From NCBI GenBank assembly GCA_035772785.1, contig JAOCPU010000023.1:372001-436000 (forward strand): a DNA stretch of 64,000 nucleotides, written 5' to 3'. Positions within the stretch are counted from its first letter, which is position 1. Each line of letters starts with the position of its first letter. Positions 46,101-57,100 of this stretch are shown one piece after another. Source of the DNA: Phlebiopsis flavidoalba. Its lineage: Eukaryota; Basidiomycota; Agaricomycetes; Polyporales; Phanerochaetaceae. The notes under the pieces are model-generated. The model was not told where the DNA came from and did not search any database. It saw only the letters and a list, made by a program, of their open reading frames with translations. The position numbers were made by a program, and so were the translations under genes.

Positions 46101-48255
46101 AGGTTCTACTCAACCAATGTAAGCGTTCTTTCGTTCTCTGTATAGCCCACAATGACTGACGACTCCTCGCCTAGTCCACGATGGTGAGTTTAAATAATCA
46201 TCTCTTCTGCTATTTGGTGCGGCCTAATGGGGATTATGCCTCCTAGTCTTGCCCGGATCCGCTATGTGAGCTTCCAGTGACCTTGGCCTGAGAATGCAGC
46301 TGACGGGACATAGTGTGCATGGTTTACGACGACGCCCGAGAAGCTATATGCCGAGGTCCGCGAGGACGCCGAAAACCTGCTCCAGGAAGCCGGGGAAGTA
46401 TTGCTACCCAAGAGTATTCCTTTCAGCACGACGTCGTCGCCGAAAGTATCCTTGCAACCTCAATCGGCATCGAACACTACCTTCTTCCCTCGCCGTGATG
46501 TCATCGAGGTTTCCGCTCTCTGCAGCGACTGCGCACCTCAGGTCCCAGGTCGTTCAGGTGTCGAAGGGATGGCTCGAAGGGGTACGCCTTGCTAGACAGT
46601 CCCGCAGGGCTCGGTTGGCCAAGCCCGTAGGGTTCTTTGCGGATTGTATGCCCGTCTCTGGTAAGTGTGGTTCAACTTCGTGTTGGGTTCCTCAGATGCT
46701 AACCTTGCTCAGTGTTCACCAACGGCTCTGACCACTTTGTACTGAGGAACGCTAGCGTGCAGCTTACAGTGTCAAAGGGTCGCATTACAAGCTTGCTCGA
46801 TGTTGCTTTAGGGTAGGCATCTGACAATGTGTGCACGACAGTGAAACTCACCAGCCTTCACTATAGACGCGAGTTGCTCGAGAAGGGCCAGACTGGCGGT
46901 GGTCTCGTCATCTTCGACGATACGGCCGACAACTACTTGGGACGCCTCCGGGGTGGGTTTCTAATGTTTAAGTATAACACAGAAGACGGACAACTGACTG
47001 AGGCCTTGAGTGTCTAGAACGTCGAGATCCACCATCTTGAGACACAACACCTCTGCATCGAGTTCACCAACGTCGAAGTCATCGCAGAGGGTCCGGCTTC
47101 GTGCCTCCATTAGATCTGTCCATCAAGTTTGGTCGAAGAGTACGATCACCACGACCGTTGAGTTAACTCTACCGTGATGCGCGCTTATTGGTCTGACCTC
47201 AAGCGACTTGTCTTTAGATCTCGTTGGATGCAGTTACCGGTACGTGTGTGTGTTTTGTAGTCTCTAGGTGTTTTTACTGTCAGTATCATGTCGCCAGCCA
47301 CGACTCAGGCTAACTCTCGCCCGCTCATCAGCTTCGATGCCTGTCGTTTTTTGACTGGCATTGAACGCCACGAATTCCTGAATATGTGCGAATCAAACTA
47401 TCCTTTGACGCGTTGAAGTGAAACTAAATATCTGATACAGTCGAGCTGCCTCTTTGTATCCACAAACGACAACGCCACCTACGAGACACAGTTTGGCACA
47501 CATGCAGCGAACCCCACCCACAAGAACAAACGTGGGATATGGCCAAGTTCGAAGTGTGTCGACACAAGGTAGAGCCAACTTCCATTGCGCATCGCGTGCA
47601 TGGCACTCCAAATAGCCTATGTCTAGTGTATGCCGATCTCAGCCGAGTTTCGGCTATGGAGTCGCCATCCTCAGTCCGAGAGTATAATATGGCTACTCTT
47701 TGTCGGGCAACGTTTTGCGGGTCTCCTTGCTTTAGGGCTGCCACTAGGACGCCGGACGCACCGAACAGACCAGGGCAAACACGAGTTCTCGTGGGCTGTC
47801 ATGCCGCACAACAGGGCTGCGTTCTTGGAAAGCGATGTCCCCTGTCTCGCTGCGTATCTCTTCAAACTCTGCTCTGACACAGGTGAGCCAATCTTGTCGA
47901 CCCCACGACCACTCAGCACCTTGACGATATAATAGTCCTCTACGTATCCCTCATGAATGTGGGACCGAAATACCCATATGGCGAAACGCAAAAAGGCCGC
48001 CAATGTCGTCATCCGAGGGTGGCCGCAACGGAACGTGTTTCCTTCGAGACTGTCAAGCGTGGCGAGTATGGACGAAATACTCCTGCTCCAGTCGTTCGAG
48101 GCGTCACGGTAAGGTCCGTCTTCTATACGAAAGCGTATATGGTGGCCACTCGCGTGGTGAAGCTAACGGCAACCGTCCGCGGACGCACATTCCTGTCGCC
48201 CGCGCTTGTGTTACCAATCTGCTGCGAGGACTATGATGGAGAGAAATCAAGCTGA
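43142..48255 (+). CDS. AMS1: Alpha-mannosidase, GH38, Ams1 type
   Basis: Cleaves terminal alpha-mannose from free oligosaccharides in cytosol and vacuole; the yeast protein reaches the vacuole by the Cvt pathway. ATG 43142 precedes PNLNYGPGAKWIKHLTQNRL. Landmarks in order: GGHFSDVNLSSMLFTHRLDD (43330-43390); MNRYFGLATVRDIV (44245); ASIWGIGYCHIDTAW, intron, LWPYSVTQQKVA (zinc/catalytic His and Asp, 44535-44670); RYPEHRFTCSQAQQFKWLEE (44705-44765); GGAWVENDANMPSGEALVRQ (44885-44945); a TFGLT-like nucleophile region near 45015 disturbed by small insertions; HFNWVGIDGSQVLCHMTP (45245-45300); GDGGGGPLS-like text (45530); FHRGTYTSHGSIKKGNRKSE (45885-45945); and the end EDYDGEKSS at TGA 48255. About 1,100 residues are expected and at least ten introns are present. 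The intron at about 43507-43833 is unusually long. Base shifts are fewer than elsewhere. Confidence 0.9.
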
Positions 48256-49779
48256 TGGATACCAAGGACGGGTACTGCTAGCGGGGTTACTCTAGTCCTT
48301 GAACCGTGTCCACGCACTTTGACGGTCAAAACTGTGAAGGTTTATCATTGGTAGAAAGGGGCCATTTCAGAAAAGAAGTAAGCGGTGGCAGCTTGTTGTT
48401 GTTCTCCTGTCGTTTGCTGACAGTGATGTCATTCGCACAGGACAGGACGAACTTTCCCCATTGACAAGCTGACAGCTGGGAAAATTGTAGCCTGAGCCGT
48501 GACCTGTGATCCTCTATGACTTACTTACCCGGAAACATGTAAATCTATGTACAGCACACTGACTCTGTTATTTGGATGGATATTGAGCTTTGTATCTGTG
48601 TACATATAGTAAGGTATCGTATGTAGGCAAGTATAAGCTCTAGTCTTATATAAGAACCTGCGTTCTGACATCCCATCCTTTCCCGATTCCCTCAAATTTC
48701 TTGAGAGAGGTGATTCCACGTGGATGCGGCCCAAAATGGCAATTGAGAGCTTTGGAACCTAACACACGTACACAAAGCGATCAAACTGACGCGTGAACGC
48801 CACCCCCCCCCCCTCCTTGGAAACGCTCCGCCCATTTTACCACAACTATCCATTACCTGCTCTTACCTAGCTCAAATAAATTGAGGATCAACATGTCTCC
48901 TTCGTACGGATGACGCTGTACCAAAATTGGCTGGGCTAGACCGAGAAAGGAGCTTCGTTCATTTCCCGACCTGTGGTGACCAGTCTGGCTACTTAGTAGC
49001 AAGCAGACTTGTGCCGTCAAAGTCAGGCCAAAGTGGTTGCGTGACATCGCAGTGCTTTAGTGCCTACACCGCCGCAGATTCTAACGCTCGTTCCTCAGCG
49101 AGAAAACTCCCCTATGTTCAATGGATCGTAGACTGGTCAAGACGTTTTTGATGTGCTCCCTGGATTTCGTCGGAAGTCTCAATTCCCATCCGATTCGCTC
49201 GAGAGCCTGGCTTTGGAGCAGAACACTAGTCCGAGGCCGTTGATGGCCCCTCTATCAGTGCAAATTTCTTAATTATTCCCCTCATCAAGCGGAAGCTCGT
49301 CTGCCCATGGCCGGAAACCGTTTTCATTATAGTTTGAACGCCCGCATCACGGTCGCTAGCGCGCATCGGGGAGAGCATGCCTGGCGCGGGTTGGCATAGC
49401 CCCCGTCCGTCAAAGCTAAGAATATGTTTAAACTAGTTCGAAATATCTTGCAAATACTCATTACTCATGACATGCCATGCCACTTTCGAAACGTCTCTCA
49501 AATGCGCTCAACGTTCATTGCCAGGTAAGTTGGACATCGTTTTCAGTGAGGTTTTCGCGAGACTAAAAAGAGTAGGGAAATAGCGGATCAAATCCTATGT
49601 AGCTGGCAGTTCCCAGCCATTGGAGCTGATTATTCGTCTCGATTGGCATCCATTTTCACCATCGCGACGTTTGGGCGCCGGCATAGAGTTCGGACTCTCG
49701 TTGGCCGTTGTTTTGGCCTCGCGATCTACTCTCAAGATCTCAGCTACAAGTTTTCGAGGACAGGTATAGAAAAATCAGG
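48256..49779. other. Intergenic, nothing recognised
   Basis: Short frames only, none convincing. A C11 run lies at 48803-48813. The right-hand 200 bases should hold control sequence for repeat-peptide gene 2. Confidence 0.4.
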
Positions 49780-49918
49780 TATAAAGGTAAGCCGCGAACA
49801 GTTGCTCATACTTCAGCTCCTCAGGCCCTCTTTCTTCCTCTTGAAACGCTCAGGTGCTGGTCGGTGAGTAATCAAGACCTCCCGGCGCAACGCGCACATT
49901 CTAACGAAAATCTCTCAG
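49780..49918 (+). promoter_or_regulatory. TATA box, leader block and 5'UTR intron of repeat-peptide gene 2
   Basis: TATAAAGG at 49780-49787 is followed by ATACTTCAGCTCCTCAGG (49808-49825), CAGGTGCTGGTCGGTGAGTA (49851-49870) and TCAAGACCTC. GTGAGT at 49864 is the intron donor and CTCTCAG|CCTG at 49918/49919 the acceptor (55 bases). The same arrangement precedes the 33.5 kb gene and its remnant precedes the 15.4 kb gene. Confidence 0.75.
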
Positions 49919-50014
49919 CCTGGCTTGTTTTATTTTCTCCTCAGCTTTTTTGACGACTCAATCTTCGATCTCTTTCACGCTCGTGTTCAACGTTCAACCA
50001 CGACCTTACCAGTC

Positions 50015-50889
50015 ATGATCGCCCTCTCAAGTCATTGCTACTCTTGCTCTCGCCCTCTCTACAATGGCGCCTTCCGCCTCCCGCCGCCGCTATTGTACGC
50101 TAATCGCACGACAGACGTACGCGGCTATATGCTAACATGGCACACAGACCTTCAGGATATTCTCTTGCCGAACGGCAGCTTGTTGGCATGCCCGAGTACC
50201 ACCCCAAGGTCATAGGCGCCTTCCAGCCTTGCAGCTTACGCCCGTATCACCCCCAGAACACCTTCGGGAGGCATAAACCAAGCACAAGCAGACGTGACGA
50301 ACTCATGGAGCTACTGGCCCGCGCCGAGATGGATTCGACACAGTCCGGCGCATTCGACTTGACCGATTTGTTCCCCAATTTCGACATTGGCCACGTGAAA
50401 GGATTCAAGCGTGAGGACGTGCTTGACATTCTGGCGCGCGGAAGGAAACGGGACGCACGACGCGCACCCTGCAAAGTATGAGAACACCTGTCATAACGGG
50501 GAGATGCGAGCTCTAACGATTTTAACAGGGGCCACAAGCCAGCTCCGCGCGCATGGTACCATCCCACGGCTCGACCAGCTCCAAGCACACACCTCGCAGC
50601 ACGATCCCAAACCAGATCATAAGAAGGACCAAAAGCATGGTAACCAGCATGGCAGCAAGGCTCATGCCACTCGTAGAGCTCTCAACGTACTGGCCCGTGC
50701 TCTAGACTCGGCAACTCGCCAAACTCGTGAGTCATCTCTGGCCTTACTCGTAAATGACATCCTAATGATGCTGGCTTCCCTAGCCGCAGAGAGGTTCACG
50801 GAGCGATGTCCCAGAAGTCTGAACCTCCTTCCCTTTGGGCCGTTGCTCCCCTTTATCGAAGATCGCAAAGCATCGAGGATCTTGACTAG
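50015..50889 (+). CDS. Secreted repeat-peptide family member 2 (single unit)
   Basis: ATG 50015 leads, after a one-base shift, into a signal peptide with VIATLALALSTMAPSAS. A 53-base intron (50095-50147) is followed by an exon with RDELMELLARAEMDSTQSGA (50293-50352), FDLTDLFPNFDIGHVKGFKR and EDVLDILARGRKRD: one copy of the repeat unit of member 1, with the same FKR|E dibasic site and one extra KR. Another 53-base intron (50476-50528) precedes a basic exon with KPDHKKDQKHGNQHGSKAH (50605-50665) and ATRRALNVLARAL. An intron at 50727-50783 precedes a last exon that, in one frame, ends RRSQSIEDLD at TAG 50887-50889. About 230 residues are expected. Frame shifts near 50030, 50540-50600 and 50800-50870 break the reading. 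It faces the ZNFX1-like gene end-on. Confidence 0.75.
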
Positions 50890-51139
50890 TTGGTGTATGC
50901 CGCCATGCGACCGCCCCTGTGGGCGCCTCGAGTCAACCAGTTTACACGCGAGTTCATGATCAGTCGAGCGTTGTTTTATATTTCTGGAAAATATACTGAG
51001 GAGGCTCACTATAACACTGCTTTGCGTGAACAATACGTGAATTTAGCCATTGGAATGATGGTTCAAATGTGGCCGTCCAAGCTTCTGTACATGTCAAATA
51101 CGACGACAGGACTCGTAGACAGCGTCCACCGCGGGAGTC

Positions 51140-54100
51140 TCAGGCAAAACCCTTGTCTAGCACCAGTTCCTCTAAGAATGGTCTCGAATTCCTGTGCAGT
51201 AGAGTTCGTGTCCAGCCAATCGGTGGCTGCCGCCACAATGGTCTCTCCACATTCAGGGCAAGTCGATGTTACCATTGCGCCACCACACTGAGTAGGATAT
51301 CGCATGTAAAAAAGGTGTGAAGCGGGTCTTAACAAACCTCTGTAATCGTGTATGGGTGCCCATTAGGGCAATTGTAGAAATGGCCGGTATATCCTGCGAG
51401 AATATCATCGGAATGAATTTGGACTGAAGCCTAACATTGGACGCACCGAAATCAAAAAGCCTTCACAATCATATCTCTCTCTCTCCTGACATGGAGAGCG
51501 GCTCGTAGATTCCTCCATTTCTGAGGAATGACTCCAAGCCTTCTAACGCCGCGATGTACTTCCCTATCTTACCATCGCACTTTTCTTCAAACCACTGCCC
51601 CGCTCCTCTTGCAGCTGGACATGGTGTCAACCGGTCGACTACGAATGTACTCCCTGCTTGATTCGGCTTTGCCGTTCGTCGCATCTGCTCCTTGGTCTCC
51701 TTAACACATTATCAGCTAGTCTGTCGCGGACGCTGCGAGCTTCCCACTGCACCGAGCGAGGATACATTGCGCCCGTCCTCTGTCATCTGGAATCGGAACT
51801 GTTCAAACTCTGATCGCATGAGGTAGACTGAGCAGTGAGCCGCCTGACGATGATGCAGAGGAGTCCTTGGCCATGGCGAGAGCTTTCTTTGAGTCCTCTT
51901 GGCAGGAGAGCGGTAGAGGAAGGTAATGAACGAGGTCCAGAGCCGACGATGCTTCAATCCGTCTTCGTGTGACGCAGTGGTAGGTAAGGCCTCGACGCGG
52001 GCGGCGCAAATCTCGGCGAGCATGAACCGAAGTTCGATGAGAGTAAATGTCGAGTCTATCTGAAAGCGCACATCGGCTTTTGGCAGGGGGCTGGCCATCT
52101 TCTTCTTGACCGCTGCTAGCGCGATGGGTTCTAGGGCAACGGTGGCTCTCGTCGGGTCTGCTGCGATCGCCTCCCGTTCAAGACGATACAGAGTGGTCAA
52201 TGCACCTTCATACGCTTTGTTGTGCGCACCCGCGAGTTGTCGCTAAAGTATGGGCTCGACGGTAGACTTTGACGATGTCCTTGACGACACCGCCCCAGGC
52301 CTTCCCTTCCACGGCTGCTGAGAATCCATGTGATTGATTCATTGAACCTAACTTTCAAGGAACTCACGGGGAGAGGCCCTACTTTATCCCCGGTCAGCCA
52401 GGCCTCACGAGTCGCGGAAGGCTCTGCGACATTTTTCCATGTCCGAAAGGATCTTTTTGGCATCTTCCTTGAATTTTTCGAGAGATTCTGAGATACGCTC
52501 TAGATCTGGTTGAGGCTTTCGAGTATTTTGGACATGGTACTTGCGACGTTTTGCTCCAGTATATCCAAGGTCGCCCGCTTCGTTACTCGTCCATATCTCG
52601 GAGAGCTGTGACGGGACCGCGGCACGTGGGGCAAGTGGGCGGGAGCTGATACCCTGTGGGGGGAGCCTTCAATCGACAGGAATGGCCCATGCCGTCGACC
52701 TCATAGAAGTCGGACATCCTGCAATGGCCATCCAAAGTCTCCACGGTAAAGAAGTGACCACATGCTAGCGTGATCAGACGCTCAGAAAATCATCTGAAGA
52801 CGATAGGGTCGAGCATCTCCAGCGTGCGCTGCATGATGAAGTCGACGACATCCGATTTTCGTCCCGCGGACACACAGAGTGGACATGTCTGTTCACTGCA
52901 AGGCTCACCACAAACTGCCGATTTAATGAGTAAAAAGCTTATGTTCGAAAAATGGAGCTACTCACCCGAGGGACAGGGATGTCCACACTCTAGAAGAATA
53001 GCCCTGCAGAGTTCATCGCACGGACGGAAGCCGGGAGCAGATCTAGCAGAAGGTGAGGGGGAGAAATCGTACGAGTTTAAGCGTGGGGACGTACCGATCC
53101 GCAGGTTACTGGACACTTGTGTGGTCTCGCAGTTCCACACACAAGGTTCCATGCATGGGGGGCAAGGCTCACCAAACTGGTCTGAGCACGGTTTCTGGCA
53201 TTGTTGATGACCACCATCGTTGTTCGACAGGTCTGTTGACAGCTTCTATTGCCAGCGGTGATCCGTCTCGCATGCGATGGCCGCAGGGGTGATGACAGTA
53301 CAATGGCCTCTCGCATGGATGCTTTTTGGTGAACGGTACGCGAACACACCCTGCTTTGTGGTACCAGCCACATTCGTAGCGTGGATGGTGGGTGTTGAGG
53401 CAATCGTTACACTGTGACAGTGTTTTTTTGCAGGTCTTCCCACAGCAGTCTAAGATGCCAGAGCAGAGTTCCTTGCACTTGTGCTTGGCAGGGTCCTTGT
53501 GGCAGGCCATCAAGGCCGAGTGTTCACAACGGGGCAGCCTTCTTGGTTACTTTGACCATGCACTGAACGTCGTCCTAGCTTGTCCAACATATGGCTAAAA
53601 ATGACCAGATTAGTTTTCAGACCTCTCCCTTCGTTGGAAGACACGTACCATGGTACCTGATCCATCATGTGTCCACACGGAAGTTCCACATCATAAAATG
53701 GGAAGGCGCAGTCACCACAATCCTCAAAGCAGCGCCTTTTGCATGGATGGTGGCGAGGGCACGGTGTCTTGGTGCAGGCCATATTACATTGGGTACTCCG
53801 ATTGGTTGTCCCTTGTATCGTGACACTGCATAAAACGTATCAGCTAATGTCCAGAATAAAAACCGAACCATCAAAAACGTACCACAGAGGCGACATATGT
53901 GACCACAGGGGAGTTGTGTTCCACAGGGTAGAAGACAACCGCCAGCTGGAGCAAAACGAGCCAGCTCCCCAGGCTTCGAAACTTCCTGAGTCTGGTCGGG
54001 GGTGGCGAGGGCAGACTACAGGAAATCCGGCACCGATTTGGCCTCGTCCTTCCATTTCATCGAGGACAGTTGACCAAGATCTTGTTTTGGCGGAGGTTGG

Positions 54101-57100
54101 ACGCGTTTCCCAAAATGTAAAGGCCATGTTTGGCGCGGGAGAGGGCAACGTTGATGCGATTTGAGCTCTTCATGCAGGACTAAGCTTCGCCCCGATGTTT
54201 GGGAAAATTGTTGACTCACCTTGAGGAAGCCAATCGAAGCTGACCCGGTTTTTTTTCGAAAGTGCCCGTATTTCTCACCAGCGAGACAAGAACGATTTTG
54301 GTCTTCTTGTCCTTGGTAAATGTCGACTGTTCCAAGTTTGATCTGTCGAAGCATCCGTGAGACACTAATAATCCAAAAAAGAGACATGATCGTCACACGT
54401 ACATGCTTTGCAAACCACAACTTGCTCGAAGTTCACCTCGTTATCCTCCGCAATTCCTTGATGTGCAAGCTGCTGCTCATCTCGTTCGTCGACAGCGACA
54501 GCTATCTTGAGGTCGCGAAGTGCTTGTCTCACTTTCTGGAGCTGTCAAGATAGGCGCAAAGAACCCGCAATGTCTCCGGGCCCGCTATACTCTCCTTGAC
54601 GTAGGAAGTACAGTACGAGATCCCGGATCATTTCAACCTTTGGGTTACACTTAGAACATAGCTCACTATAACCGGTGCAGGTATTGCACTCACCTCGTAT
54701 GTGTTGGTCTTCGAGGCTGAGTCTTCGGTTCCGTTCTCCGCGTTCGTGTGATTCAAAAAAATAGACGTCACTGCGCATGCCTTGAACACGAGGATACTGC
54801 GTGACAACTGCGTGGTCCTCTAGCTTGGGGTACAGAATCTCTCTGCAGTTGTGATAAGCATTCGTACGCTGGACCTTTTCGATATACAAACACACCTAAT
54901 GAAGTGTGAGATATCGGGGCGCATTCTCCTCTGAACGTTGATCTGGGGTCATCGGCAGGCCCGTCCGTCTGCAAGGCGTTCCATGAGGGACCTGTCAAAT
55001 TTGAACAACTCCTTGCCCCGTTCACTGTCCATTGATAATCCTTTTGTGTTTGAAAGGTCAGCGTTGATCGCAGCGTTCAAGACAGTAATTACCGAAGCTC
55101 GCTAGCGTGGGGCGCAATTGTTCGGGGTCGCCGATACAGATCAAGTGATGTACTGTATAGGGATACATGTGAGCGAACACCTTGGACCCAAGAACGGACT
55201 GATTGCACACCAGATGCCACCAGCGATGTCAAGATGTGTGCTTCCAGAACTTGGCCAGCCTCTTCAACCATGAGCACGCGTGGAGCAATGCTCTGGTGAG
55301 AATAAGCGTTGGGGTCAAATGAGAAGATATAGAGCACGCACTGCCCAAAAGGCCGACGAGTTTGGCGGCACCTAGCAAATACATTAGGATACAGTAATGT
55401 GTCAATAATGGGCTGGTGTATCATACCTGTGGTTGTACAACCGATGATGTCAACTTCACTGAGAAGGCGGCGCCTAGTCTTGAATGGGTGAGCTACTCAG
55501 CGGCTGGACATGGATAAGTGTTGACAACATACCTCGTCACGAATGTCGTCGTAATCTTTGCATGCTTCGCGATACTCCACTTTCAACCTCTCGTACTCCC
55601 CCAAATTGGTCGTGTATGCGAAGGCGCGGATCTCCTCCTCCCACTGCATTACCAGAGTGGCCCGCTCAATTATTGACATCGACCACCATGGCATCTGCGT
55701 TGAGAAGTTCATGCAAAGGGCGAGTGGCCATGGGAACTGGAGGGACAGCACCACCAAACCCGAGTTCCAGGAATACTTCTGTCGCACGGGGATGTACTGG
55801 CAGTAACACGGGGTCCGCGTCAGCCTGCGGGACAAGCTGAGGGGTGATGTACGCGATGTCGATGGACTGTTTCCAGAAGCCCGTAGAGTGTGCCTGCCTG
55901 ACAGAGGGTCCTTCGCCTTCGCCTTTTGCTTGCCTTTTTTCCCGCCGTTTGCCATTGACCATTCTGTTCTTCGTCTCGCCAGTGGCGCTCGGCGAGTTCC
56001 TTAATCCAGTAGGGCGGGCATGGAGAGGCTTTCCGCATGGTCAGGGGCAGTGAATCTCAAGATAGTTCATGACGTCGGACGGGGAGAGCATGGGCTCTTG
56101 AATTGAACGCATGACGTTGGACATTTCCTCCTCCAACGACTTCACAACGCCGTACTGCCTGCCGATGGAGCGGTCTAGGTTGGTCCTTCCACGATCTTTT
56201 CTAACTTGTCTAGTGTATACTCGGCGATACGTTCGTCCGAAGAACGAGAGCCCAGACGGACGAGCTTATTCGTGATTTTATCGTCTAACACCCCGGTGAG
56301 CATGTGATCAAGGCATGGTTCGTGTAGGCAATGAGAACTAGAAGGCCAGTTTTTATTAGCACAATGACGCAGAGAGCATATGTTGGCTCACCAATGGGCC
56401 TGACCCCGCTCCCGATAAAGCAACTGGAGGAGTTTGCGCCCGGTGTAACTCTGTTATGTAACAATAAGCGTTAAGACCCGGACTCTCATGACAACGTGTC
56501 ACACCTTGCCTGTTCCCGGCGGTCTGAGAGAAGACTTAGCAGTCGCTTATAAGGGCATGATTGACGGATACATACCCTTAGGATCAACGAAACCTCTCGT
56601 ATGGTAGTGTTCACGACGGCAATCAACCTGGGAGGGGTCTAGTTCACGACTATGTATTGGAGAAGTTTGAGCACGAGCCAGTTCGACAGCGCCCTAGGCT
56701 GCGAAAAGACTCATATCTTGCAGCAGAGCCTTGTCGACACCTTTCCGGGCTAGACAAGCTTAGCTTGGGGGGGGGGTATCGAAACCTGGGCGCGGTGGCG
56801 TATTTAGGTGGTATATGCCAGTCCTGCCAACGTCCTCGGGAGCGGCCTGCCTGCGTGAGCGATGTAACGGGAGAACCGGGATCTCACGTCCGGCTTTCGA
56901 TGGTCTGGAGAGCGACGCTCAAGGTAACGGCCTCGAAGCCTCATACATCGCGTCGTTTGTCAACGAGGAACATTGTTCTACCAGGGACTTTCTGTCGTCG
57001 TATGGCCATGAGCTCGACTTCAGAGTCAAAGAATCTGATCCTCAGCTGGATGCGGTCCCTGGACGCCTTGGACGATTCCGCTATGTCTTTGCCGAAGGAG

